A DNA stretch of 64,000 nt from Podarcis raffonei (Eukaryota; Chordata; Lepidosauria; Squamata; Lacertidae): contig NC_070604.1 of NCBI RefSeq assembly GCF_027172205.1, forward strand, positions 76,359,023-76,423,022, written 5' to 3'. This document shows positions 21,438 to 33,900 of this stretch, piece by piece. Position 1 is the first letter of the stretch; each line of letters opens with the position of its first letter. Made by a program: the position numbers and the translations under genes. A model generated the notes under the pieces. That model was not told the DNA's origin, ran no database searches, and saw only the letters and a list, made by a program, of their open reading frames with translations.

Positions 21438-21738
21438 TATGAGGGAACAAACAGTACAGTGGGAAAATAAGTATAAGATATAACAGAAAATGGAGCATCT
21501 TTTTCTATCATGTCCAAATCTAGAGTCCTTGGGAAGAGTTTTAGCCACAAACTCCTTCAGGGATTATATCCAGTTTCATCAAATGCATCACTGACTGATG
21601 AATCTTTTTACCTGCTGCTTTCTGGTTGAAGGTGCTCATAACTTTTCTACAACCACACCCTTAGCAACTCCCAGACTGTTTAAAGTGGTATGATACTGCT
21701 TTAAATGTATCGTTCAGGTGGGGCCTGATGGTTGCTAG

Positions 21739-21875
21739 CAGTGGCGTAGCGTGGGTTGTCAGCACCCGGGGCAAGGCAAGTAATTTGCGCCCCCTAACCC
21801 GTGGATTTGCCCTAACCCCCAGATGTTGCGCCCGGTGCGGCCGGCCCCCCCTGCACCCCCCATGCTACACCACTG
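21739..21875. mobile_element. hAT-type MITE with 8-bp target duplication
   Basis: The ends are CAGTGGCGTAGCGTGGG and CATGCTACACCACTG. GTTGCTAG is repeated exactly at 21731-21738 and 21876-21883. An 8-bp duplication with CAG..CTG ends is the hAT signature. The 137-bp interior is C-rich and noncoding. Confidence 0.88.
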
Positions 21876-21883
21876 GTTGCTAG

Positions 21884-22330
21884 AGTGTCACAGGAGGTCT
21901 CTCCCTCACAAACATATAGGATGAATATATTAAATTACTAAATTAGTATAGACTACAGTATAGGATTACTTGGTAATTTATTCATAAAGCATCTGGTTAC
22001 TCATATTGCCTGACAATACAATAATTTCAAATATGCTCGACTAAAGTTTTGGTTCAAATACGTACCAAAAACCCAACAGAGTTAATTCCATTCAAGCACC
22101 ACAAAACTGGGAAGCCTTAACCCCCATGCCCCACGATCAGCAATGCTGCTGTACACTGTCACCAATTACACTTGCTTCCATCTTACCCTCCACATGCACA
22201 CCCTCTCCCTTGGTCTTTCAGGCCCAAACGCAGAAAGGAGGATGGAGTGTCTGGGACCACCAAAAGTGCCCTATGTCTTCCTGGTCCTGCCTTGCAGAGC
22301 ATCTGAACACAACTATGAATCCTCCCCATC
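21884..22330. other. Intergenic stretch, nothing recognised
   Basis: No repeat family or coding pattern is visible before the LTR boundary at 22331. Confidence 0.45.
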
Positions 22331-23187
22331 TGTCACAGAGCTACCCGGACAGTAAATTACACAGTTCAAAATTGGTGTTAACTCTTTATTAGCAAAAACA
22401 CTATAGTCACAGACTTGGCTGTCAGGCTGAATGAGCCCGGCAGCTCATTTCCTGTGTGTCTTACCATGAAAGTTGCCAAGAGTAAAGATCCCCACCTCCC
22501 TACAGCGATCTATGTCTCCTCCTCTCCAGGACTTTTTCCAAGCAATTGGAGATTAAGCCTGTATGCTTTGTCTTGGCTCCTCCCATTTCATACCTCTTCT
22601 GGTTCTGGGAACAGTGATGGTGGCAGGGAGACACCCATGCTTCTTCAGCAGTCTGACTCATCTCTTGTCTCTTGGCCTCCCTCATTTCACTCTCCTGCCC
22701 CTGCTTCTGGACTGTTCTCTCCCAACTTCCCACACCTTCCTCTTTCTGATTACACACCATTCCACCTCCACTCCCAGGGCTGGATTAAGGTTTGATGAGG
22801 CCCTAAGCTACTGAAGGTAATGGGGCCCTTTATATGTCCAGCTGCCCTTTGTCAACAACAAATTGTCGCTGTTTTTTGTGTTGAATATATGCTATATGGT
22901 AATTTATGGACCTAATAAGTCCATACACAAAACAAAACACTGTTGCTGTATGTAGGTTTTATTTTATTTGTTTTTTAAACTTATATTTTGGAAATGTACA
23001 TCCTGGGGTTTTTTCCCCTTTAAAATTTTTTGGGGGCCCCAAGAGAGTGGGTCCCTAAGCTATAGCTTGTTTAGCTTATACGTAAATCCGACTCCCACCT
23101 CCACTCTCCAGACTTGAGTCTTCATCCTTTGGTGGTTCCCCAGCTAGTTCCTCTCGCCATTCCTCGGCTTCCAAGCAGCCCGTAACA
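22331..23187 (-). mobile_element. Solo LTR of a retroviral/Gypsy-like element, with a nested MITE
   Basis: The segment starts TGTCACAGAG and ends CGTAACA, the TG..CA boundaries of an LTR, and CCATC is repeated at 22326-22330 and 23188-23192. Read on the minus strand it starts TGTTACGGGC and has GCTAATAAAGAG near its end, a poly(A)-signal position normal for an LTR. No internal coding region accompanies it, so it is a recombined solo relic. Without the nested element the LTR is about 520 bp. Family is not certain. It predates the hAT-like insertion inside it. Confidence 0.6.
22774..23096. mobile_element. hAT-like MITE nested in the solo LTR
   Basis: The left end is CCAGGGCTGGATTAAGG and the right end is CGTAAATCCGACTCCC. 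ACCTCCACTC is present on both sides (22764-22773 and 23097-23106), which contains an 8-bp hAT-sized duplication. The interior is AT-rich with GGCCC blocks near each end. Confidence 0.75.
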
Positions 23188-23219
23188 CCATCCCTCTTGG
23201 GCAAGGTGGATCCAGGCTA

Positions 23220-24110
23220 AAGCCGGCAGGGTGTTAGATGCAATCCGTCCACTACACTCGCTTAGTTCGTCTGATTTGAGCACCGCCCCCCGTATACGTT
23301 TGCTACGCGTAATTTTGTGCTGTGAATGGCAAAGCGCGCAGCTTTGGAAAGGGTTCCTGGCTCTTTACGCGGCACAACACCCACGCGCCCCGCGTTGGCA
23401 ACAGCATCGATGCCTCGTCCCGGGCTCGTGTGCTTGTGTGTGTGTCTTTTGTGTGTTTGTTTTTAAGGGGAGGACGCCCGGGAGGCGGTCCTAAGAGCAG
23501 GGGCGGAGCCAAAGGCTTCCGGGAGGCGGAAAGCGGGGCTGTGCGCGGAGCCGAGGAGAAGGAGGGCGCGGCGGCGGGCGACCGAGTTGTTTTGTGCTCC
23601 CGGCTCGGCTGCGCTCCACGCCGGCGTCCGAGCGCGCGCCAGGGCCCCGGGGGGCGGCGGCGATGGCTTCGATGGCGGCGGCGATCGCCGCTTCCCGCAC
23701 GGCGGCCCTGAACGGCAACCGGCCGCTGGATGAGCGGGAGCGCAAGCGCTTCAGCTACTTCTCGTCGCTCAACCCCATGGCGCGCAAGATCATGGCGGAG
23801 AAGGAGCGCATCCGCGAGCGCTACGGGCCCGAGTGGGAGCGCCTGCCGCCCCGCCAGCAGGACGAGATCATCGACCAGACCCTGGTGGAGCCCCACATCC
23901 AGGCCCGCTACGCGGCTCACCGAGGGGTCGCCCGGGGACCCCCGCCGCCGGTCTGCTACCCGAACCTGCGCCTCAACACCGGCCAGAAGGTGGTGCACTT
24001 CGGCGACGAGGTGAGATCCTGCCCCGAGCGAAAGGACTCTCTGCACATGCTCCGGAGCACGGTTTGTTGTCGGATCCGGGCCTGAGCTGCAGGGATCTAT
24101 CTGCTTGGCG
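23220..24110 (+). promoter_or_regulatory. C1orf198: CpG island promoter of C1orf198
   Basis: GC content and CpG density rise sharply from about 23220 to 24100, against an AT-rich background on both sides, and cover the start codon and exon 1. A GC box GGGGCGGAGC lies at 23500-23509. No TATA box is evident, as usual for broadly expressed genes. The transcription start cannot be fixed by eye. Confidence 0.8.
23663..24010 (+). CDS. C1orf198: C1orf198 coding exon 1
   Basis: It runs from ATG in a GCGATGG context to GGCGACGAG/GTGAGA. Its 116 codons end [12 protein letters not shown]. It is very GC-rich because it sits in the CpG island. The Ala-rich start and the ERERKRF block match human. Confidence 0.96.
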
Positions 24111-27100
24111 TCCAATGTTACGCCCCCTTGCGATGGTGTCGAGGGAGGGTAGCCTCGGGGGAAAAGAGATTTGCAGGGGAAAGAATATAAAGCAGAGGAA
24201 GGATTTTTCCCCCTTTTAAAAAAGCATATTTGTTTATTCAAGGCAAAGGTTTGAAGAATTCCTCCCAAGAAGTAGTTTTCGGTGCTAGTGGAACATGTGT
24301 TGCAGGGAGAGGTTTCATTTAGACATGTACAGAGTGCAGGTTCCACTCCTTACTGAGCATAGCCAGATCCCCCAAGTCTGAGATTTGCAGTGACATGGTA
24401 GAGAAGCATGTATCACTCCTTGGCAGACTTGTGGGTTGGGTATCTCATGCCGTCCAAATACTATAGGACTTCTATCTAGGGCTGCAGAGCTTTTGGCGCT
24501 CCAGATGTTTCTGGAGTCTGAACTCACAAAATTTCAAACTATTGACTGTGCTGGTTGGTGCTGATGGGAATGGAACTTAACAACACCTGGATGACCAAAG
24601 GTTCCCTGTGCTCTGACTGAGGCTGGTTTGGGACAATATAAGCCACAATTCTTTATCCTGTTGTTTATTAGGAAATACTGTGTTTTGATGCATCCCCCCC
24701 CCCCCTGACTAGCTTCGATCTGAATTGAGAAAACCCCAGTAATGTATACACAGTGCTAGAGTGTAATCCTAGGCATGCTTACTTGGAAGTAAATACTACT
24801 GCATTCAGTTGGATTGACTCTGATGAAAGGGGTGCTTAGGATTCCAGCATAAGACATTACAGTGGTTGCTTCTTCAACTTAACAGGGTTGTTTAAATTTC
24901 TGCTTTTACAGCAGAAATTAAACTGCTGCATTTTCAGTAGCTGATGAGTGGGGTAACTGAAGAGTGTTGTTCTTTTAACCACTTAAAGCTGGTGCAGCTT
25001 TTGTTGTTAAGATTTCTGCTGCTGTTATTTGGAGTTGTGTTTTTTCAAAAAGAATTGCGTGTGCAAAAGTGTATTATTATGTTAGCTATATGCTTTAAGT
25101 TACTTGGAGACCTTATGTAACAAGTGACCAACTCATCTAGTATTTTTGTTATTGCTGCTGCTTTTTATTGTTAGTAAATACTTAGCAATGGAACTGTTCC
25201 TTTTATTGTCAGTGATGCAGGTGATGTGCTTTTACTTTTGGCTGTAGAGTCTCTTTTCTCATGCATCACAGCCGCAGCTGTCAAAGCTAATAGCAGTAAG
25301 ACCAGCACCAGCAGCTGGAAAGTCCAGGGGCTGGGGAGAGGCTGCAAATCACCTAACCTGGAGAGAAGACCTCTTCCCCTCTGAACTATATTGAAACTGG
25401 GCTGCTGAAGAGACTAGCACCAAGAACTTTGTCTACTGTTGACTTTTTCTGCTTTGTATTTGGGTCTAGATTATTTTTTTCATAATAGTGAATTCATTCC
25501 ATGTACGCTGAATTGTTTATTTTTGTCCCGTTAGAATTATAGAGTTGGAACAGACCCTGAGGGTTGGGATCCTGCCCACAGCTGCCCTTGGGTGGGCTCA
25601 AACCATCAACCTTCTCGTTAACAGCCAGATGCACTTACCCACTGTGCCACAATGCTCCCCCTAACCTGTTTTGTATTTTGGTTCAAGTGGGTGCTTGTTG
25701 TAAGCCGCTTTGGGCACTGCTAACTGTGGAAAGGCAGCACATAAATAAATGAAACCAGTCAATCATTTGCGCAACATGCCATTACATCACTGTACAAAGG
25801 CAGTTCATGAGGTCATAATGAGAACATTGGAAGCAGTAGTGAAACAGGGTGTCATTTGTTCTTCATGGTTGCTACCTCATCCTGAGCAGGCAAAGGCAAA
25901 CTTGCATATGTTCAAGCATGGACAATATTTTCTCAAAGTAGCATTGTCTAGGCTGCCACTGTTTTAACAGTAGCTTTTAAAAAAATGCTGATTTGGACTA
26001 GTTAACTTTGGCCTGAACTTTCAGAGGCATAGGCAAGACCAATGTAAGAGACATGACCTGGGCTGAGAAGGTGGTAGGTGTATTTACCCCATGTTTAAAA
26101 TTTGCCTGTTTGTAGAGATGGAGGGAAAAACCAAAACATTAGGCGGCAAACCTAACTTGTGTCAGGAGAGCCAAACACAGCTCAATAGAAGTTTCAAATA
26201 AAAATATAAACATGTCTGTTGGTTCTTTAATAGTAGTCACCCAATACACTCAATTCTCTGGATGGTGTACGGTACATACTTGTTTAAAAACGCCACTTAA
26301 AATCATACATTGATTTAAAAAATACAATTCAGTAAAGTAGTGCAGTACAGAAACAATGTAACTGACAGAAAGGAAACCTAAAACTAGAATAAAAGAAATC
26401 ATACCAAGCCACGCATAATACAACCGGATGATAAAACGACAACACCAAATAACTTAGCCGTTTAAAAAGCTTGTGAGAATAAATAGGGCTTTGCCTGATT
26501 TGAAAAATACATTAAAGTAAGCACACTTTGTCAGTATAGTAACTCAATTCCTACAGAACCCACCCTGGCAGAAAAAATATTGGGGAGTCAACCACCTCCC
26601 CGGGTGTTCTGTCTAAGTGTCAGACAGCTCATACTTTCTGGAAGTTGTTCCTTATCTTTATTTGAGATCTACTTTCTAGAGTGACATAGAATAAATGGGC
26701 CCCATCATTAATGTCACACCCCTTCAAATATTTGTAGATGCCTATCATGTTGTCTCTTAATTATCTATCCTCCAGGCTAAGTATGCACAGCACCTTCAAC
26801 CTTTCCTCATAGGGAAATGCTTATCATGGTTGCTTTTTGAAAAAGAAAGGCTTTGAGGATCCGGCCATTTGTTTGGGGTCTTTTGGAGAATTTGACCTCA
26901 TTTCAAGATGCTGTTTTCAACCAGACGTTTGCCATTATGAAGAAAGGAAAAGGAAGAGGGATTGTTTTTGCATTTATGAAATTTGTATATTGTCCCTAAT
27001 CCGTAGATCTCACGGCGGTTCACAACATGAAAATACAAGACCAAAAACACAAAATGCATAATAAAAGCAAGAAGAAAAATATGGTGATTGTTGAGTGGAA

Positions 27101-27871
27101 TGCCTTAGTTTCACTTGTGCTTGTGTCACCATCTCAAGCTGCCTTGAGTAAAAAGGCAGGGTATAAATTAATAATAATAATAACAACAACAACAATAATA
27201 ACCATAGGTCTTGGCCTATTGCCAGTTTTGCCACCTTTCCCTGCCGTACTTCCATCCATGTGCATTTATAACCCACACTCTTTATTTAATGTTTTTGCAG
27301 ACAGAGAGAATGTACATTACTTTTCACGGTGCCACAGAACTCTTTATCTTTTCTTTTCCATTTTTTGGACAGCAATAAGCTAACATGACTGACTGTCCAC
27401 AGTAAATATATTCTGAGGTATTAGATTTTCAATATTTTACTTCCTTTGGTCCCCAGTGGTTTTTACCTGTGCAAATCTGGATTGGGACTGGATAGTCAAG
27501 ATGAGATGTACTGCTATGTATAGCCCTAACACTGATGTCAGAAAGTCATTAAACAACAGTGGTCTTGAATAGTCAGGGTCAAGCTATTTTATTTATATTT
27601 ATAAAAGCCCCGGCTCATTAAACAATAACAAGGCAGTGTACAGATATATATAGGATAGGAAAAAATGTTAACTCCATGACACTTTTCCTTGGGTGGAAAG
27701 TTATTCCGACACTCTCCCCTCTTCAGTGTGTTTTAATTTGTTGGAAGTCTCTCAGAGTGGCTGGGGTAACCCAGTCGTATGGGCGGCAAATAAATAATAA
27801 ATGATTATAATGGTATTTTTTTGTATAAAATATGTACAAGAGATGCAGGACACATATAGCCCAAACAAGCG

Positions 27872-27904
<33 letters not shown>

Positions 27905-30900
27905 GCATGGACTTTATTCAAGTAGCAGGGTAATCTCACAGAAATTCCTCAGTGTACCATACCCCTGGTTCAAGGGTTTTAAGATGTCAGGAAATGTTCA
28001 TTAACTTTGAAAAATCCTGACGGTCTGCTGTAGGATGTTCCACTCAGTTTGTGTGGGGAATTGGTCACCTTTTGGGGTCTTGCGTGCTGCTGTAAAGGTA
28101 AAGGGACCCCTGACCATTAGGTCCAGTCGTGATCGACTCTGGGGTTGCGGCGCTCATCTCGCTCTATAGGCCGAGGGAGCCGGCATACAGCTTCCGGGTC
28201 ATGTGGCCAGCCTGACTAAGCTGCTTCTGGCGAACCAGAGCAGCACATGGAAACGCCGTTTACCTTCCCGCCAGAGCGGTATCTATTTATCTACTTGCAC
28301 TTTGAGGTGCTTTCGAACTGCTAGGTTGGCAGGAGCAGGGACCGAGCAACGGGAGCTCACCCCGTCGTGGGGATTCGAACCACCGACCTTCTGATCGGCA
28401 AGTCCTAGTGTGACCTAAAAGTCCCAGTGCTCTCCCATGGCTGCCGTGAGCAAGATACCTTTTCACAGAAACTTGTCCACTGGCATTGGCCTCATCACTG
28501 GAAGAGCCCCTGAGATTCCAAGTTATCTTATGGCTTCCCAAATCACAGTCTGAAAGTAACTGCCTTCTCAGTAGGGTGTTCTTTATGTAGATATGTTTGG
28601 ATGTTGGAGAAAAAGATCTACAAATAATGGTCCATCAAAACAGTCTCATGATTAGCTGTTAGAGAATTGGCCATCTTCTTATGGTTGTTGAGTGGCAGAT
28701 AAACTAAGCCAGCGGTTTTCAATTAGGTGAAATACTGAAGAGAAAACAAACATTATAACCAGGAAACAATGGAAGGAATGCAAAGGAACCAATGGAAATA
28801 CTTTAGTAGGCCTGTCCTAAAAGTTCATTCATAAAAATGACCTATCTTATTTTAGAAGGGTGTGTGTGTGTCTTTACTAACAGCTAATAAGTTTAGCAAA
28901 AGGCAGTAGGAAGTTACTGCTAAAATAAGAATTAGAGCTGAGGAAATGTTTACATTCAACGCACGGAATCTGGCAAGCCGTTCCACGTATTTTGAGGGAA
29001 GTCTGGTGGTATAATAACTGTGACTATTCCACGAGTTGATGTTTTTAAGACACCTTCTAAAAAGATTAAATCAGGTTTTCCACTGCTGCTGTTGAGCCAG
29101 GAAAAACAAGAGTGTGGAAAAATAAAATTTAATGGTCCTAATTATAACTGTTTTTAGGTTTTGCTAATCTCTTGGTGGTTGATACACGTGGCAAAGCAGC
29201 TGGAAAATGGAGCAGATGTTTAATAGTACTAGTAGTAATAATAATAATAATAAAGGTAAAGGACCCCTGGATGGTTAAGTCCTGGATGGTTAAGTCCAGT
29301 CAAAGGCGACTTTGGGGTTGCGGTGCTCATCTCGCTTTCAGGCCGAGGGAGCTGGCATTTGTCCACAGACAGCTTTCCGGGTCGTGTGGCCAGCAGGACT
29401 AAACCGCTTCTGGCGCAATGGGACACCGTGACAGAAACCAGAGTGCACGGAAATCCCGTTTACCTTTAGAAGTAAAGGCATGCTTTCCCCAAGAAAGTAA
29501 TGCAAAAAGCCTCAAAAACAAAAACGCAAAATAAATAGCAAAAACAAAAGCTCCAAACTTAATCCGTTCCTGAAGTCCATTTGACTTCCAAAATGTTCAA
29601 AAACCAGCTTCTGATTGGTGCAGCCACACTGGAAACAATAGCCAACAGCTGCATCGGATGTTCGGCTTCTGGAAAACGTTCGAAAACCGGAACACACACA
29701 CTGGGTTTTCGGCGTTTGGGAACCAAGGTACCTCTGTACTTGGGAGCAAGCTGATAAATTTCTCCTCCCTTAAAGCGCTGGCATATAATGCAACTAGGAA
29801 TTGGTAGTGATGGATGGGGAGACATGTAGGGCTGGGAGAGACCACTGTCTGTAACCCCAAAGAGCTGCTGCCAGTCAGTGTAGGCAATACTGAGTGCACC
29901 AGTGTCCTGACTAGTATAAAGCAGCTCTCTCTGTCCTTTATAGGGAGAGAGTCATAGCACCATTGTGGAACATCTCAGATTCAGTCCCCCGCTTCTGCAA
30001 GTAGGATTGGGAGACGCTCCTGTCTGAAGCCATTGCGAGCCACTGTCGGTCAGTGCAGTTGATGATTCTGAGCAAGATGGACCAGTGGTCCCTGTACAGG
30101 GCGGCTTCCTGCACTCCAATGGGCCCCGGCCATTCTCTTCCAGCTTAGAGCTTGTGAAGCATGGTTAAAATGTGCTGGCTTTCTCTGCATCCGCACAGTG
30201 GTTGAAGTTCTAGCAACCTAGCAGGTACAGAAAGAAGCCAGTGAACCTCAGCCCACCCTCTCCAGCTTGGAGGCAGAAGAGACTGGCCTTTGTTGGGGAG
30301 CAGCGGGGTGGGGAGGCAGAGGTTGGGTTTGGTACTCTGCTTGCATCCAGGGAGCTAGCACAAATTACAGGCTCCCACCCTCGTTTGGAGCTGCGGAGGA
30401 GATTATTTACTCCTCCAACACTGGGAGGAATGACTCGAGCGCATCTTGCTTGCAAGACAGCAGGGCTATTGTCCAGCCCCTGCTTAAAAGTATATTTTGA
30501 ATACATCACAGGCATACACATTTAATCCACTGGGCTTCTTGATTATCTGCATGCTGCACAGCATCATTATGACTTTGTTTTCGTAACTCTTAATTCTGTC
30601 AGGCAACCACTGTCAGAACTATTTTTCCAATTCTCCAGGCACATGGCAAACTAATCTGCATCTTGTAACCACATGTGATTTAAAGTGAGTGGAGCTTGAA
30701 TTAACTCCAAATTGGTCTTGTTGCTTGTCCTTGTGCCCCCCAAGTGCTGTTTGAAGTATATAGATCAAAATTGAGGGTATCTAAAAATGATGCTTAAAAA
30801 AAAATCTGGAATATTTTCTGTTACTTAGCTGAAAGTCAAAACCAATATGGAACAAGTAATTCCCCCGCCTTCCATGATATGAAGAACTGAGGAGAAGTTG

Positions 30901-33900
30901 TTTTTTCCGTTTTAAATAATTCATGTTTAAGGCTAAGTCTCGGACAGTTGGGCTATTTTTTTTTTTCTTTTTTTTAGAGAGAGAAGAGATTGTAGAGCTG
31001 GAGAAGGACAACAGAAATGATCATCTGGTTGGACTTTCAGTGGGGAAAAGATACATTTTTTTCTAAACTAAGAAGTCCTAAATATTGTAAGATGGGAGAA
31101 CATGATAGCACATCTCAAGCTTGTACAGCTAAGGTGCACAAACACCCCTGACCATATGTGGCAAATCCATTTGTGGTACTCTTAAATGTTCAATGAGCTC
31201 TTTGTGATCCTCAGTTGGAACACAGTGTAGAAAAATATATTTGGGTTGCCCTGGGGATCTATGTGGAGGCAGAAAACCAGCAATTTTCTGTTTCCACAGA
31301 GCTTATTATTACCAGTTTAATATATTCTTACATTTGAGTTTCTGTAGGTTGAATTAAATAAGAGGAATGCCATTTCCAAGTAGGGGGAACTGGATTGAAA
31401 TAAGATTACTTTGGAAGCCATCCTCTGAAAAAATGGATGAGGACATTCCATTATGTGATGGCCTTAGTTCATGCTGTGAGTTCTGCTAGATTAGGTGGGT
31501 ATAGGTCAGAAACTCTCTGTGGTGAATGTTTCATTCTACACCAGCTTGAAGATTTGTGTGTGTTTGTATATTGTTCTAGGATGGTTATGTTGTTTTGGTA
31601 TTTTGCCCAGATGCTTTATATCAGGCTGGGACTGATGGGAGTTATAGTCCGCCACTCTGTCAATGGCACAACATTGGCTATGCCTGTTCTTAACTATCAA
31701 CAGAAATACACCACCTTCCGCACATCATATTGCTAACTCGTCTTTGCTGGGTCTGTTATTGTTAACTATTTGTTTTCATAAGATGGAGAAAGCTTTCATA
31801 TTCTAGATACAGTGGTACCTCTGGTTATGAACTTAATTCGTTACAGAGGTCCATTTTTAAGCTGAAACCGTTCTTATCCTGAGGTGCACTTTTGCTAATG
31901 GGGCCTCCCGCTCGCACACGATTTCTGTTCGCATCCTGGAGCAAAGTTCTCAACCAGGAGCAGCAACATCCGGGTTAGCAGAGTTCGTAACCCGAAGCAT
32001 TCATAACCAGAGCTACCACTGTACTGCTTTCAAACGGGTAGCAAGTACAGTTACTTGAAATGCATTTAGCAGTCTGCGGTCTGCACAGGGGCCAAAAATC
32101 CTGCCCATGTGGTCAACAGGGAAGTACTTACCGTATTTTTCACCCCATAGGGCGCACCGGCCCATAGGGCGCACCTAGTTTTTTTGGGGGGGGGAATAAA
32201 GAAAAAAAATTATTTCCCCCCCAGGTGCGGGGCGGGGGCAGCCCGAGCTTCCCCCGACCCCAGCCCCCAGAACAGGCTGCTATCCGCAAGCCTAGGGAGC
32301 CCGACAGGAAGTCGCGCCGGTCTCCCACGGCTTGCGGAGAGCTGCCCGGGGCACGCTTCTCAGCGCACCGCGGGCTTCGGGATGCAGGCAGCTCTCCGGA
32401 AGCCTTGGGAGACCGGCGCGACTTCCCGCCGGTCTACCACAGCTAGCGGAGAGCTTCCTGAAGCCTGGAGAGCGAGAGGGGTCAGTGCACACCGACCCCT
32501 CTCGCCCTCCAGGCTTCAGCGAAAGCCTGCATTCGCCCCATAGGACGCACACACATTTCCCCTTCATTTTTGGAGGGGAAAAAGTGCGTCCTATAGGGCG
32601 ATAAATACGGTACTCAAAAAGAGCAGTGAAGGCTAGGTAATGGAGTGTTAAGACTTATATTCTGGGATAGCTCAGTTGGTCCCTTCCAACTCTACAAGTC
32701 TATGAGTCTAGGCTCATCCATGTGGCAAAACGAGCTTATGTGCTGAAAAGTTGTAATAATGCAATACTTGCTTGCCGTTTCCCATTCAAGGTTCCTTTGG
32801 CAAGCAGGGACTTTCATAATCACACATGATGATAGCCACAGCCTCCCATTCCCTTCAGTGTTTGTAGTGAAACCTGTGTGTGTAACAACCAATTGAGTAC
32901 CAGGAAAGTAAATTTTGGAATAAATTGCGTTTTTGAAAAAGAAGAGGCAGAAGAACCCTTGGCTTCTGCTCTCCAGACTCCTTTGTGCTATTTTCTTTCA
33001 CATTTTCTCAATATTATTTTTAAAAATGCTCCTTCTTATTTATTAAATTTGTCCTTTATTATGTTATGAACTGCTGCTGTAAGGCATTTATAGGCCATGA
33101 GCAAATTGCTGGCTTAAAGCACAGCTTAGTCGTTCTTTTTCTTAATTCAGATTGAAGCTGGTTTGAGGGTGGGGGGAACGTTTCAAAATGCAAGATTTTG
33201 TAAGAAACAACAGGATGGATATGGATTGTGGCTAAAGTAACGCGTAGACTCCTTCCAAAACCAGTGGCAGGGGTGCACTGGATGCCGAGTAAACTGGCGT
33301 GTGCGCACAGCCTCAGTTGCCAACAGAGTAATCTTTTGTGCTGACTTGGATAACAGAGCAGTCATTTGGCTCTTCAGCGCTGATAAATGGTCAGATCCCT
33401 GCTTATGTCATTCGCCATCGGGAACGAACGATACCACTGTCTCTCGCATCTTAGAATTCCAGTGTCTTTTTCAAAACAAGCTGCTTGGAAGAAGTCTCTG
33501 TTAGTTGCATACTTTTCTGCATTTGATGCTTTGCAGCTGGCGGCTGAGGTTAGCTCTGTGACCGAATTCTTGTTTGTGGATGGCATTTTTGTCATGAATT
33601 CAGATAAGCAGAGGCCAACAAAGACTCCAGCTCCTTAAATGCGCTGCCGGGTGAACGAAAGCCTAAATCCTTGGCATCTCTTTAGAGAAAGTGCTCCATT
33701 TCTTGAGCACGGGCGGGGGAGGTGGGGAAAGGGATTCAATTTTGATGGCTTATACTCCTCCCAAGAGACTTACTCTAAGCTGTGCTGGAACATTAAGCAA
33801 AACATTTATATATTCCCCTTTCTCTTATTCTGCTAATCATCTGTGTGCCGTGTTGGATCTCAATGCATTTCCAACAAATAAATAAATAGCATGGAGCTAG

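Noticed and set aside
23303-24346. 347-codon open frame on the minus strand over the C1orf198 promoter
   Set aside because: It is antisense to a CpG island and exon 1. The Arg/Ala/Pro-rich composition is what GC-rich DNA gives on any strand, and no known domain is visible.
33387-33638. 83-codon plus-strand frame in C1orf198 intron 1
   Set aside because: No splice sites fit C1orf198 phase 0, no homology is recognised, and overlapping antisense frames are equally long.
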